Assembly: GCF_025486315.1 (NCBI RefSeq)
Contig: NZ_JAOOPY010000002.1
Coordinates: 419,332-483,331 of the forward strand
Origin: Variovorax sp. N23
GTDB taxonomy: Bacteria; Pseudomonadota; Gammaproteobacteria; Burkholderiales; Burkholderiaceae_C
Length of the DNA: 64,000 nucleotides
Reading direction: 5' to 3'
Shown in pieces: positions 37,826 through 47,390 of the stretch. Each line of letters opens with the position of its first letter. Position 1 is the first letter of the stretch. The notes beneath the pieces were generated by a model. It was given only the letters and a program-made list of their open reading frames with translations. It did no database searches and was not told the DNA's origin. Both the position numbers and the translations under genes were made by a program.

Positions 37826-38911
37826 CTACGTGGGCAGCCCCGCCCGCACCAGGTCGACCTGGCGGGTGCAGCCCATCTTGTCCTTGATCATCGCGATCTG
37901 CTTGCGCACGGTGTGGATCGAGACCCCCCGTGCCTCTGCATGCTGTGCCGGCGACTGGCCCGCGATCAGCGCGCCGAGCACCCGCTGCTCGGCGGCCGTG
38001 AGGTCGTAGGCCGGCCCGAGCGTGCGCAGCCGGGCCTCGATCGAATCGGGCGCCGGACGGATGCGCAGCAGCAGGAGCGGCTCGTTGCCCAGCCGCGCGA
38101 TCCGCGCCGCCGGCGCCAGGTCGATCTGGCAGCCTGCCACCTCGCCTTCGTCCGGCAGGGTCAGCGTGAGCCGGCGGTCGCGCTCGGCGACGCTGGCCAG
38201 TGCACCGTAGAGCGCCTCGCGCAGGGCCGGCGCGGCATGCCACAGCCGGCCCTGCCGGACGCGCAGGATCTGGTTCAGCGCGAACCAGGCCTGGGCGCGC
38301 GGCGACTGCCGAAGCACGGTGCCCTTACAGCTGACCAGGCAGAGCGCTTCTTCGAAGCCGTCGAGGGCGGACTCGGCGGCCGCGAACCATTGTTCCGTCG
38401 CCATCCGACGCTGCTGCACGGCACTGCCGATGGCGGCCGCCAGTGCCGCGCCCGCGCCTTGCTCGAGCTGCCGGCGCCCGGTCTCGCGCGGCTCGGCACG
38501 CTGTACCGTGAGGCCGCCGTGGCGGGTCGGCGTCTGCTCCACGATCAGCGTGAGCATCTGCCGCATGCGGTGCCGGCACATGAAGTCGACGTAGTAGGGG
38601 TTGCGCGAGAGCGCATTCGGGCTGAACAGCTCGGCCGTGTCGAACCAGCTGCCTTCCGGCGATCCGGTCGTCGCGGGCGTCACGATGTCGTGGGCATGGT
38701 AGTGCGCCACGTACTCGCGCTCGGCGGTCGCCGAGACGCCGCGCTGCTGGCAGTCGAGCAGCTCGCCGGTGCGGCTGAAGAGGATGAAGCTGGCGCTATC
38801 GCCCCCGATCAGCTGGCGGGCGCCTTCCAGCACGTCCCCCCAGGGCGGCGCGGCGTCGCTCAGGTGGTGAGCGGCTTCCAGCGTGCGATGAAGCACGGGG
38901 TCTTGGATCAC
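37826..38911 (-). CDS. LuxR-family transcriptional regulator
   Basis: A 361-residue regulator. The C-terminal LuxR-type helix-turn-helix is at about 295-355 (LTAAEQRVLGALIAG, SIHTVRKQIAMIKDKMGC). The N-terminal part is a GAF/PAS-like sensor region without an obvious ligand motif. It is convergent with pilL, 28 bp away, and there is no evidence that the two are linked in function. Confidence 0.88.
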   Translation of the reverse strand: MIQDPVLHRTLEAAHHLSDAAPPWGDVLEGARQLIGGDSASFILFSRTGELLDCQQRGVSATAEREYVAHYHAHDIVTPATTGSPEGSWFDTAELFSPNALSRNPYYVDFMCRHRMRQMLTLIVEQTPTRHGGLTVQRAEPRETGRRQLEQGAGAALAAAIGSAVQQRRMATEQWFAAAESALDGFEEALCLVSCKGTVLRQSPRAQAWFALNQILRVRQGRLWHAAPALREALYGALASVAERDRRLTLTLPDEGEVAGCQIDLAPAARIARLGNEPLLLLRIRPAPDSIEARLRTLGPAYDLTAAEQRVLGALIAGQSPAQHAEARGVSIHTVRKQIAMIKDKMGCTRQVDLVRAGLPT

Positions 38912-39097
38912 GAGTACCTCCGCGGGCTGTCCGTCGAGCAGTCACCTCCCCGCACCGACCCTACATGCATGGGGCCCGCCGTCAATCTGCCAGATGGCGG
39001 AGGGGGCGGGCGTGCGGGCAGCAGGGGCCTGCAAGGGTGTCAGGTGTGCGCTGCGGCGGAATCATCCAAAGTGATGACGTCCTGCGGCTTTTAGGCC

Positions 39098-40588
39098 TCA
39101 GTCGCGCGCGGCCACCTTGCGCACCACGCCGTAGCGCTGCAGCGTGCGCTCGCGTGCCTCGGCGTGGTCGACGATCGGCTTGGGGTAGTGCTCGCCCAGC
39201 GTCAGCCCCGCCGCTTCGAGCTCGACCGGCGAGGCGGTCCAGGGCGCGTGGATCACCTTGTTCGACAGCGGGGCCAGCTGCGGCAGGTAGCGCCGGATGA
39301 ACTTGCCCTCGGGGTCGAAGCGCTCGCTCTGCGTCATCGGGTTGAAGATGCGGAAGTAGGGCTGCGCGTCGCAGCCGCTGGAACTGGCCCACTGCCAGCC
39401 GCCGTTGTTCGACGACAGCTCGAAGTCGTTCAGGTGCAGTGCGAAGTAGGCCTCGCCGCGGCGCCAGTCCAGCCCCAGGTCCTTGCACAGGAAGCTCGCC
39501 ACCACCATGCGCAGTCGGTTGTGCATGTAGCCGCTCTGGTGGATCTGCAGCATGGCCGCGTCGATCAGCGGATAGCCGGTGCGCCCCTGGCACCAGGCGT
39601 CGAACAGCGTGTCGGCGTGCTTGCCGTGGTGCCAGATGATCCTGTCGTACTCGGGCCGGAAGCTCTTGCCGTCGGCCAGTTGCGGGTGGTGCGCCAGGAT
39701 CTGGAAGTAGAAGTCGCGCCAGATCAGCTCGCTCAGCCAGGTCGCGGCGCCGGCGTTCCCCTGCTGCGACAGCCGATGCGCCACGTTCGCCAGCTGCCGG
39801 ATCGACACCGTGCCGAAGCGCAGGTGCACGCTCAGGTAGCTCGGCCCGCGCACGGCCGGGAAGTTGCGCGCCGCGTCATAGCGGTCGATGCGGTCGACGA
39901 AGTCCTCGAACAGTGCCGCGCCGCCCTGGGTGCCGGTCGGGATCTCCAGCGTCGACAGGTTGGTGGCCTCGAAGCCGATGTCTTGCAGGGAGGGCACCGG
40001 CGCGTCGTGGCGGGCGGGCGGTGCGATCAGCGCGTCGGCATACCCGCGCGATGGGTAGGGCTTGAGGAAGAAGTCGTCGACCTTGGCCAGCCAGGCGCGC
40101 TTGTAGGGCGTGAACACGGTGTAGGGCTGGCCGGTCTTGGTCAGCACCTCGTCGCGCTCGAACACGGCCTGGTCCTTGGCCGTGTGGAAGGCGATGCCGG
40201 CATTGGCCAGCGCGCCGAAGACCGTCGCGTCGCGCTCGATCGCAGCGGGCTCGTAATCGCGGTTGGCGAACACCGCCTGCACGTCCAGCGCGTGGGCCAG
40301 CTCGGGAATCTCCTCCTCGGCCGCGGCGTGGCGGACGATCAGCCCGCCGCCCAGCGAACGCAGGTCGGCGTCGAGCGCGGCCAGCGATTCGCGGATGAAC
40401 TCCACCCGGCGGTCGGCCTTCGGCAGGCCGTGCAGGATGGCCGTGTCGAAGACGAAGACGCAGACCACTTCGCGGCAGGTGCGCAGGGCTCGCCAGAGGG
40501 CCGCGTTGTCGTCCACGCGCAGGTCCCGGCGAAACCACATCAGGCCCTTGGGATAGGTTTTGTCGACGGCCAGTAAAATCGGGGGCAT
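39098..40588 (-). CDS. phr: Deoxyribodipyrimidine photolyase
   Basis: A 496-residue photolyase that repairs cyclobutane pyrimidine dimers with light. The N-terminal alpha/beta antenna domain starts GLMWFRRDLRVDDN. The FAD-binding helical domain holds ELIWRDFYFQIL, the TGYPLIDAAM segment, HNRLRMVVASFLCKDL and NNGGWQWASSSGCD, all class I photolyase signatures. The start shares bases with the divergent algH start. Confidence 0.95.
   Translation of the reverse strand: MPPILLAVDKTYPKGLMWFRRDLRVDDNAALWRALRTCREVVCVFVFDTAILHGLPKADRRVEFIRESLAALDADLRSLGGGLIVRHAAAEEEIPELAHALDVQAVFANRDYEPAAIERDATVFGALANAGIAFHTAKDQAVFERDEVLTKTGQPYTVFTPYKRAWLAKVDDFFLKPYPSRGYADALIAPPARHDAPVPSLQDIGFEATNLSTLEIPTGTQGGAALFEDFVDRIDRYDAARNFPAVRGPSYLSVHLRFGTVSIRQLANVAHRLSQQGNAGAATWLSELIWRDFYFQILAHHPQLADGKSFRPEYDRIIWHHGKHADTLFDAWCQGRTGYPLIDAAMLQIHQSGYMHNRLRMVVASFLCKDLGLDWRRGEAYFALHLNDFELSSNNGGWQWASSSGCDAQPYFRIFNPMTQSERFDPEGKFIRRYLPQLAPLSNKVIHAPWTASPVELEAAGLTLGEHYPKPIVDHAEARERTLQRYGVVRKVAARD
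40574..40579 (+). promoter_or_regulatory. Candidate -10 element of the algH operon
   Basis: TAAAAT is 7 bases before the first algH ATG, inside the start of the photolyase gene. TTGTCG upstream at about 40559 would be a -35 but with short spacing. If real, transcription would begin near 40586 and favour the internal ATG at 40608. Confidence 0.3.
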
Positions 40589-41186
40589 GTCTTCCGATTC
40601 TGCCCCGATGAACCTCACGCATCATTTCCTGATCGCGATGCCGGGGCTGGCGGACCAGGCCTTCAACCGCAGCGTGGTCTACCTCTGCGAGCACAGCGAG
40701 CGCGGCGCGCTCGGCCTCGTCATCAACAAGCCCAGCGACATCAACCTCAAGGTGTTGTTCGAGAAGATCGAACTGCACCTCTCGCGCCCCGAACTCGGCG
40801 AGGCGCCGGTGTTCCAGGGCGGCCCGGTGCAGACCGAGCGCGGCTTCGTGCTGCACGAGCCGGTCTTCGCCGACGCCGACAAGCCCGAGGAATCGGTCTA
40901 CGCGTCGACCATGACGATCCCCGGCGGCCTCGAGATGACGACGTCCAAGGACGTGCTGGAGGCGCTGGCCACCGGCGCCGGCCCGCGCAAGGTGCTGGTG
41001 TCGCTCGGCTATTCGGCCTGGGGCGAGGGCCAGCTCGAAAGCGAACTGGCCGAGAACAGCTGGCTCACCGTCGGTGCCGACCCGGCCGTCATCTTCGACA
41101 CCCCCGTCGAGCAGCGCTACGACAAGGCGCTGCTGCTGCTGGGCCTGGAGGCCTGGAAGCTGTCGCCGGATGCCGGGCACGCATGA
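40587..41186 (+). CDS. AlgH / YqgE family protein (DUF179)
   Basis: A 199-residue protein with the DUF179 signature NLTHHFLIAMPGL, then VVYLCEHSERGALGLVINKP and GGPVQTERGFVLH. An internal ATG at 40608 (MNLTHHF) is the start that matches E. coli YqgE. Its exact function is unsettled; AlgH was linked to alginate control in Pseudomonas. The stop overlaps the ruvX start (ATGA), a conserved yqgE-yqgF pairing. Confidence 0.9.
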   Translation: MSSDSAPMNLTHHFLIAMPGLADQAFNRSVVYLCEHSERGALGLVINKPSDINLKVLFEKIELHLSRPELGEAPVFQGGPVQTERGFVLHEPVFADADKPEESVYASTMTIPGGLEMTTSKDVLEALATGAGPRKVLVSLGYSAWGEGQLESELAENSWLTVGADPAVIFDTPVEQRYDKALLLLGLEAWKLSPDAGHA

Positions 41187-41620
41187 GCCCGGTCATGCCC
41201 GACGCCGCTTCCGCTTCTCCCGCTCCCGTCCCGTCCCATTTCCAGTGCTTCCTGGCCTTCGACTATGGCCAGAAGCGCACCGGCGTCGCCACCGGCAACC
41301 GGCTGCTCGGCACCGCGTCGCCGCAGGCCACCATCAAGGCCGAGGGCGACGCGCGCTTCGTGCAGGTGGCCGCGCGCATCAAGGAGTGGCAGCCCGACGC
41401 GCTGGTCATCGGCGTGCCCTTCCACCCCGACGGCGCCGCCCACGACAACACGCGCGCCGCGCAGAAGTTCGCGCGCCAGTTGCGTGGCCGCTTCAACCTG
41501 CCGGTGTACGAGGTCGACGAGCGCTACAGCACGACCGAGGCGCTCGCCTCCGGCGCACGCGACGCCGACGCGGCCTCGGCCTGCATCATCCTTGAGCAAT
41601 TCCTGAGGAGCCTTCCTTGA
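41183..41620 (+). CDS. ruvX: Holliday junction resolvase-like RuvX (YqgF)
   Basis: A 145-residue RNase H-fold nuclease-like protein. The first catalytic Asp is in FLAFDYGQKRTGVA, the Glu equivalent in VIGVPFHPDG follows, and the last acidic residue is in VDERYSTTEA. The family acts in pre-16S rRNA processing. It overlaps algH by 4 bases, and its own stop overlaps the TTG start of pyrR. Confidence 0.93.
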   Translation: MSPVMPDAASASPAPVPSHFQCFLAFDYGQKRTGVATGNRLLGTASPQATIKAEGDARFVQVAARIKEWQPDALVIGVPFHPDGAAHDNTRAAQKFARQLRGRFNLPVYEVDERYSTTEALASGARDADAASACIILEQFLRSLP

Positions 41621-42111
41621 ACGCCATCCCCGAAGCCGAAGCGCTCTACCGCGACCTGCTGACCGGCGTGACCGCGCTGATGCGGCCCGACACCCGCCTG
41701 GTCGGCATCACTTCCGGCGGCGCCTGGCTGGTCGAGCGCCTGCAGAAAGACCTGGGGCTGCCCGGTGCGCCCGGCATCATTTCCTCGGCCATGCACCGCG
41801 ACGACTTCGCGCGGCGCGGCCTGTCGTCCAGCGCGCAGACCGCGCTGCCCTTCGACGTGAACGGCGCCGACGTGCTGCTGCTCGACGACGTGCTCTACAC
41901 CGGCCGCACCATCCGCGCCGTGCTCAACGAGCTGTTCGACTTCGGTCGGCCGGCGTGCGTGCGGCTGGCGGTGCTGGTCGACCGCGGTGGGCGCGAGCTG
42001 CCGGTGGCGGCCGATTTCGCGGCCGCGACACTCACGCTGCCGCCCACGCGATCGCTCGCGCTGGCACGCGGCGAGGGCGGCGTCTTCAGCTTCGACGTCA
42101 AGGAGTCCTGA
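41617..42111 (+). CDS. pyrR: Bifunctional pyr regulator / uracil phosphoribosyltransferase PyrR
   Basis: A 164-residue phosphoribosyltransferase-fold protein. The PRPP-binding loop is [21 protein letters not shown], with [13 protein letters not shown] and the flexible hood upstream. Translation begins at TTG overlapping ruvX (TTGA). PyrR of Gram-positive bacteria attenuates pyr operons by binding RNA. No obvious PyrR-binding leader is visible before pyrB, so here it may serve mainly as an enzyme. Confidence 0.9.
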   Translation: MNAIPEAEALYRDLLTGVTALMRPDTRLVGITSGGAWLVERLQKDLGLPGAPGIISSAMHRDDFARRGLSSSAQTALPFDVNGADVLLLDDVLYTGRTIRAVLNELFDFGRPACVRLAVLVDRGGRELPVAADFAAATLTLPPTRSLALARGEGGVFSFDVKES

Positions 42112-42112
42112 G

Positions 42113-43075
42113 GTGCTCTACAAGCGCAATCCGCAACTCAACAAGCACGGCGAGCTGATCCACCTGCTGTCGATCGAGGGCCTGCCGAAAAGCATCCTCA
42201 CGCACATCCTCGACACGGCCGCCAACTTCACCAGCGTCTCCGACCGCGAGGTGAAGAAGGTGCCGCTGCTGCGCGGCAAGAGCGTGTTCAACCTGTTCTT
42301 CGAGAACTCCACGCGCACCCGCACCACCTTCGAGATCGCGGCCAAGCGGCTGTCGGCCGACGTGCTCAACCTCGACATCGCGCGCTCGTCCGCGAGCAAG
42401 GGCGAGTCGCTGCTCGACACCATCGCCAACCTCTCCGCGATGGCGGCCGACATCTTCGTCGTGCGCCACAGCGAGTCGGGCGCGCCCTACCTGATCGCGC
42501 AGCATGTCGCGCCGCACGTGCACGTGGTGAACGCCGGCGACGGCCGCCATGCGCACCCGACGCAGGGGCTGCTCGACATGTTCACGATCCGCCACTACAA
42601 GAAGGACTTCGCGAACCTCACCGTCGCGATCGTCGGCGACGTGGTGCACTCGCGCGTGGCGCGCTCGGACATCCATGCGCTCACCACGCTCGGCTGCGCT
42701 GAGGTGCGCGTGGTCGGCCCCAAGACGCTGGTGCCCGGCGACATGGCCGGCATGGGCGTGCGCGTGTGCCACACGCTCGAAGAGGGCATCAAGGACTGCG
42801 ACGTCGTCATCATGCTGCGCCTGCAGAACGAGCGCATGAGCGGCGCCCTGCTGCCGTCCAGCCAGGAATTCTTCAAGACCTACGGCCTCACGCCCGAGAA
42901 GCTGCAGCTCGCCAAGCCCGACTGCATCGTGATGCATCCCGGGCCGATCAACCGCGGCGTCGAGATCGATTCGGCGGTGGTCGACGGCAAGCAGAGCGTG
43001 ATCCTGCCGCAGGTCACTTTCGGCATTGCGGTCCGCATGGCCGTGATGAGCATCGTGGCTGGGAACGAAGCATGA
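42113..43075 (+). CDS. pyrB: Aspartate carbamoyltransferase catalytic subunit
   Basis: A 320-residue transcarbamoylase for the second step of pyrimidine synthesis. Carbamoyl-phosphate residues are in [22 protein letters not shown] (about 142) and the MHPGPINRG motif near the end bind aspartate and the phosphate. Translation starts at GTG one base after the pyrR stop. The next gene, a dihydroorotase homologue without metal ligands, overlaps by 4 bases, as in the PyrB-PyrX complexes of Pseudomonas. Confidence 0.95.
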   Translation: MLYKRNPQLNKHGELIHLLSIEGLPKSILTHILDTAANFTSVSDREVKKVPLLRGKSVFNLFFENSTRTRTTFEIAAKRLSADVLNLDIARSSASKGESLLDTIANLSAMAADIFVVRHSESGAPYLIAQHVAPHVHVVNAGDGRHAHPTQGLLDMFTIRHYKKDFANLTVAIVGDVVHSRVARSDIHALTTLGCAEVRVVGPKTLVPGDMAGMGVRVCHTLEEGIKDCDVVIMLRLQNERMSGALLPSSQEFFKTYGLTPEKLQLAKPDCIVMHPGPINRGVEIDSAVVDGKQSVILPQVTFGIAVRMAVMSIVAGNEA

Positions 43076-44358
43076 ATATCCTCATCACGAACGGCCGCGT
43101 GATCGACCCGGCCTCCGGCCTCGACCAACAAGGCGACGTCGCCATCGCCGACGGCAAGATCCTGTCCATCGGCCACACGCCGAGCGACTTCCGGGCCGAG
43201 CGCACGCTCGACGCATCGGGCTGCATCGTCGCCCCCGGCCTGGTCGACCTGGCGGCGCGCCTGCGCGAGCCGGGCTACGAACACGAAGGCATGCTCGACA
43301 GCGAGATGGCCGCGGCGGTGGCCGGCGGCGTGACCAGCCTGGTCTGCCCGCCCGACACCGACCCGGTGCTCGACGAGCCCGGCCTGGTCGAGATGCTCAA
43401 GTTCCGCGCCGAGAAACTGAAGCGGGCGAGGCTCTTTCCCCTGGGCGCCGTCACGCGCGGCCTGGCCGGCGAGGTGCTCACCGAGATGGTCGCGCTCACC
43501 GAGGCCGGCTGCGTCGGCTTCAGCCAGGCCGACGTGCCGCTGACCAGCACGCAGGTGTTGCAGCGCGCGCTGTCGTATGCCGCCACCTTCGGCTACACCC
43601 TCTGGCTGCGCCCGCAGGACCGCGACCTGGGCAAGGGCGTGGCCGCCAGCGGCGCGCTCGCCACGCGCCTGGGCCTGGCCGGCGTGCCCGTCGCGGCCGA
43701 GACCATCGCGCTCTTCACCATCTTCGAGCTGATGAAGAGCACCGGCGCCCGCGTGCACCTGTGCCGCCTGTCGAGCGCGGCCGGCGTGGCGCTGGTGCGT
43801 TCCGCCAAGGCGGAAGGCCTGCCGGTGAGCTGCGACGTCAGCATCAACTCGCTGCACCTGACCGACACCGACATCGGCTTCTTCGACAGCCGTGCGCGCC
43901 TGAACCCGCCGCTGCGCCAGCAGCGCGACCGCGACGCGCTCTCGGCCGCGCTGGCCGACGGCACCATCGACGTGCTGGTGTCCGACCACACGCCGGTCGA
44001 CGCCGACGCCAAGACGCTGCCCTTCGCCGAGAGCGAACCGGGCGCCACCGGGCTCGAGCTGCTGCTGCCGCTCGCGCTGCAGTGGGGCGCGCGCAGCGGC
44101 GCCGGCCTGGCGCGGGCGCTGCAGGTCGTGACCTCGGCGCCGGCGAAGCTGATCGGCGCGCCCGGTGTCGGCACGCTGGCCGCAGGCGCCGCCGCCGACG
44201 TGTGCGTGATCGATCCGTCGCTCGAATGGCAGGTCGACGCCGACGCGCTGCGCAGCCAGGGCAAGCACACGCCCTTCATCGGCTACGCGATGCAGGGCCG
44301 CGCGCGCTTCACCCTGGTGGGCGGACGCGTCGTGCACGAGGCCGTCGGCGCCGACTGA
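43072..44358 (+). CDS. Dihydroorotase-like non-catalytic subunit (PyrX/PyrC')
   Basis: A 428-residue amidohydrolase-fold protein. In active dihydroorotase the sequence after PGL(I/V)D is HxHLREPG; here it is [14 protein letters not shown], so both histidines of the metal site are missing. The later segment SDHTPV is retained. The family role in this operon position is as a structural partner needed to stabilise aspartate transcarbamoylase (PyrB). A true dihydroorotase must then be encoded elsewhere. It overlaps pyrB by 4 bases (ATGA). Confidence 0.9.
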   Translation: MNILITNGRVIDPASGLDQQGDVAIADGKILSIGHTPSDFRAERTLDASGCIVAPGLVDLAARLREPGYEHEGMLDSEMAAAVAGGVTSLVCPPDTDPVLDEPGLVEMLKFRAEKLKRARLFPLGAVTRGLAGEVLTEMVALTEAGCVGFSQADVPLTSTQVLQRALSYAATFGYTLWLRPQDRDLGKGVAASGALATRLGLAGVPVAAETIALFTIFELMKSTGARVHLCRLSSAAGVALVRSAKAEGLPVSCDVSINSLHLTDTDIGFFDSRARLNPPLRQQRDRDALSAALADGTIDVLVSDHTPVDADAKTLPFAESEPGATGLELLLPLALQWGARSGAGLARALQVVTSAPAKLIGAPGVGTLAAGAAADVCVIDPSLEWQVDADALRSQGKHTPFIGYAMQGRARFTLVGGRVVHEAVGAD

Positions 44359-44373
44359 CGCCGATTGAAGAAG

Positions 44374-45117
44374 ATGCGTTCGCTCCTCGCCTGCTGGAAG
44401 CTGCTGCGCGCCGTTGCCCACATGGTGAGCGGCTGGTGGACCATTCGTCGGCACTTCCCTGGCATGCCGCAGCCCGAGCGCGATGCGCGGGTGCAGCAGT
44501 GGGCCGAGCGGATGCTCGCGGTCATGGGCGTGCGGCTGGAAGTGCAGGGAACGCCGCCCGCCGCGGGCCCGGCGCTGGTGGTGTGCAACCACCTGTCGTG
44601 GCTCGACATCGTCGCCGTCCATGCCGCGCGGCATGTGCGCTTCGTCTCCAAGGCCGGCGTGCACCACTGGCCGGTGGTCGGCACGCTGGCCGTCGGCGCC
44701 GGCACGCTCTTCATCGAGCGCGAGAGCCGGCGCGATGCGCTGCGCGTGGTGCACCACATGGCCGAGGCCCTGCGCGACGGCGACATCGTGGCGGTGTTCC
44801 CCGAAGGCACCACCAGCGACGGCCGCGGCGTGCTGCCCTTCCATGCCAACCTGCTGCAGGCGGCCATCGTCTCCTGCGCGCCCGTGGTCCCGGCTGCGCT
44901 GCGCTTCGTCGACGCCGCCACCGGCGAGACCAGCGCGGCCCCGCTCTACGTGGGCGACGACAGCCTGATCGGTTCGCTGTGGCGCACGCTCACCGCGCCG
45001 CCGCTGGTGGCGGTGGTGCGCTTCGGCGCGCCGCAGCCCGCAGCCGACCGCGACCGCCGTGGCTGGGCGCAGAGCCTGCATGCGGATGTGGTGGCGCTGC
45101 GCGACGCGATACGCTGA
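44374..45117 (+). CDS. 1-Acyl-sn-glycerol-3-phosphate acyltransferase family protein
   Basis: A 247-residue membrane-associated acyltransferase. Motif I is NHLSWLD (Asn72 to Asp78). The FIERESRRDA segment and FPEGTTSDGRGV are motifs II and III of the PlsC family, which transfers an acyl chain to lysophosphatidate. A TTG at 44365 is an alternative start. It follows the pyrX gene by 15 bp. Confidence 0.9.
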   Translation: MRSLLACWKLLRAVAHMVSGWWTIRRHFPGMPQPERDARVQQWAERMLAVMGVRLEVQGTPPAAGPALVVCNHLSWLDIVAVHAARHVRFVSKAGVHHWPVVGTLAVGAGTLFIERESRRDALRVVHHMAEALRDGDIVAVFPEGTTSDGRGVLPFHANLLQAAIVSCAPVVPAALRFVDAATGETSAAPLYVGDDSLIGSLWRTLTAPPLVAVVRFGAPQPAADRDRRGWAQSLHADVVALRDAIR

Positions 45118-45211
45118 GCGCTGGTTCGACCCTGTGCCGATGCGCCGAGGGCGCGGCTACGATGCGTTCCGCGGCGCACGCCGCAGTACACAACAACAGG
45201 AGACAACGCCC

Positions 45212-46408
45212 ATGCGCACCCCCTTCTTTCACCTCGGCCTGGTGGCTCTCGCCGCCACCGCCTTCCTGGCCGGCTGCGGCGGCATGCCCGCCCCCGGCGC
45301 GTCGCGCCAGCTGATGCTGGTCGCCAACGACGAGAAGCAGTCGTGGACCGATGCCGGCGCCGTCGTGCTCGCGCCGCGTGGCCGCGACAGCGTGCAGGTG
45401 CTCGACATCGGCACCGACCCGTTGGCGCCGAAGCTCGTCGGCACGCTCGCACTGGACAACACCATCGCCGGCCCGCCGACGAACCTGGCCATCACCGCCG
45501 ACGAGACGCTGGCGTTGGTCGCGAATTCGCTCAACGTGGTGGAGGAGAACGGCGTGCGCAAGCAGGTGCCCGACAACCGCCTCTTCGTGATCGACCTGAA
45601 GGCGACGCCGCCCCGGCTGATCGACACCCTGGCCATCGGCCGGCAGCCCTCGGGCCTGTCGATCAACAAGGCCGGCACGCTGGCGCTGGTGGCGAACCGC
45701 GCCGACAACTCGGTGAGCGTGCTGCGCATCGCGGGGCAGAAGGTGACGCTGATCGACACGGTGGCGCTCGGCGAATCGGTCGCGCATGTGCGCTTCACCC
45801 CCGACGGGCGCCGCGCGCTGGCCGCCAAGTTCCCGAGCCACAAGATCGCGCTGCTCGATGTCGTTGGCGAGAAGGTCACGTACAACAAGGTCGACCTCGC
45901 GGCCGGCCTGTGGCCGTACAACGTCGACGTCACGCCCGACGGCAAGCTGGCGCTCACGGCCGACAACGGCAACTCGGGCGCGTCGGACGGCCAGATCGAC
46001 ACCGTGAGCGTGATCGACCTCGAGGCCACGCCGCCGCGCGTGATCGACAAGGTGGTGGTCGGCGACGGCCCCGAAGGCCTGGCCGTGAGCCCGACCGGCA
46101 AGCTGGCGGTGGCCGTCCTCCTGCGCGGCAGCAACGCGTCGAAGAGCGCGTATTTCTACAACCGCAACGGCTCGGTGGTGGCACTGAAGATCGACGGCAA
46201 GAAGGTCACGCGCAGCAACGAGGTTGCCGTGCGCGGCCTGCCCGAGGGCGCGGTGTTCAGCGCCGACGGCAAGTACCTCTACGTGGGCAACTTCATCGAC
46301 CAGGACGTGAGCATCCTGCGGGTCGATGGCGACACGCTGGTCGACACCGGCAAGCGCTTCGGCCTGGCCGGGCACCCGGCGGCGATGCGCGGGCGCGTGA
46401 CGCATTGA
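45212..46408 (+). CDS. Lipoprotein with YncE-like beta-propeller
   Basis: A 398-residue lipoprotein. The signal ends in FLAGC (Cys about 22), and CAGGAG precedes the ATG by about 10 bases. The body consists of repeated blades (VLDIGTDPLAPKLVGTL, VSVLRIAGQKVTLIDTV, VSVIDLEATPPRVIDKV), the pattern of YncE/lactonase-like seven-blade propellers. The ligand is unknown. The next gene starts 2 bases after its stop. Confidence 0.82.
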   Translation: MRTPFFHLGLVALAATAFLAGCGGMPAPGASRQLMLVANDEKQSWTDAGAVVLAPRGRDSVQVLDIGTDPLAPKLVGTLALDNTIAGPPTNLAITADETLALVANSLNVVEENGVRKQVPDNRLFVIDLKATPPRLIDTLAIGRQPSGLSINKAGTLALVANRADNSVSVLRIAGQKVTLIDTVALGESVAHVRFTPDGRRALAAKFPSHKIALLDVVGEKVTYNKVDLAAGLWPYNVDVTPDGKLALTADNGNSGASDGQIDTVSVIDLEATPPRVIDKVVVGDGPEGLAVSPTGKLAVAVLLRGSNASKSAYFYNRNGSVVALKIDGKKVTRSNEVAVRGLPEGAVFSADGKYLYVGNFIDQDVSILRVDGDTLVDTGKRFGLAGHPAAMRGRVTH

Positions 46409-46409
46409 C

Positions 46410-47369
46410 GTGACGATGCGCTTCGTCGACAGCGATTCCACCCGGCGAGCGCTCGGTTTCGACCGCCTCATCCCCGCGCTGCGCACGATGTTCGCGACGG
46501 GCTGCGAGGTGCCGCTGCGGCACACGCACACGCTGGCGGATGCGCAGGGTGATGCGGCCGGCACGCTGCTCATCATGCCGGCGTGGCAGCCGGGCGCGTA
46601 CCTGGGCATCAAGACGGTGGGCATCTTCCCCGGCAATTCGCAGCGGGGGCTGCCGGGCCTGCATTCGACCTACCTGCTGTTCGATGCGCAGACCGGCGTG
46701 CCGCTGGCGCAGCTCGACGGCAACGAGATCACCTCGCGCCGCACCGCGGCGGCGTCGGCGCTGGCCGCGTCGTACCTGGCGCCGGCCGATGCACGGCATC
46801 TGCTGGTGGTCGGCGCGGGCCGTGTCGCGGCGCTGCTGCCGACGGCCTACCGCGCGGTGCGGTCGATCGAGCGCGTCAGCGTGTGGGCGCGCAACGCGGC
46901 GCAGGCCGAGGCGCTGGCGCAGCAGTGGCGCAGCGAGGGCTTCGATGCGCACGCCGTCACCGACCTGCCGGCCGCTGCGGCCGAGGCCGACATCGTCAGC
47001 TGCGCCACGCTCGCGACCGAGCCGGTGGTGCACGGCGCCTGGCTGCGCCCCGACAGCCATCTCGACCTGATCGGCAGCTTCACGCCGGCGATGCGCGAGG
47101 CCGACGACGCCTGCTTCGGCGGCGGCGCGCGCCTGGTCGTCGACACCGCCGAGGCGCTGCACAAGAGCGGCGAGCTGCTCGGCCCGATGTCGCGCGGCGT
47201 GTTCGCGGCCGACGACGTGGCCGGCACGCTGGCCGACCTGTGCAGCGGGCGCGTGCCGGGCCGGTGCGAGGGCGATGGCCGCACCGTCTTCAAGTCGGTG
47301 GGCACGGCGCTGGAGGATCTGGCGGCGGCCGTGCTCGTGTTCGAGCAGGCCGAGGTGGCCGCAGCGTAG
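46410..47369 (+). CDS. Ornithine cyclodeaminase / mu-crystallin family protein
   Basis: A 319-residue NAD(P)-dependent protein. N-terminal LIIMPAWQPGAYLGIKTVGIFP contains the substrate lysine region, and VVGAGRVAALL starts the Rossmann fold. The family includes ornithine cyclodeaminase and ketimine reductases such as delta-1-pyrroline-2-carboxylate reductase. The exact substrate cannot be told. The start is GTG at 46410 or ATG at 46416. It is convergent with a D-amino-acid PLP gene, which hints at imino/D-amino acid metabolism. Confidence 0.85.
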   Translation: MTMRFVDSDSTRRALGFDRLIPALRTMFATGCEVPLRHTHTLADAQGDAAGTLLIMPAWQPGAYLGIKTVGIFPGNSQRGLPGLHSTYLLFDAQTGVPLAQLDGNEITSRRTAAASALAASYLAPADARHLLVVGAGRVAALLPTAYRAVRSIERVSVWARNAAQAEALAQQWRSEGFDAHAVTDLPAAAAEADIVSCATLATEPVVHGAWLRPDSHLDLIGSFTPAMREADDACFGGGARLVVDTAEALHKSGELLGPMSRGVFAADDVAGTLADLCSGRVPGRCEGDGRTVFKSVGTALEDLAAAVLVFEQAEVAAA

Positions 47370-47390
47370 TCACCGCGTCATGCGGCGCCG

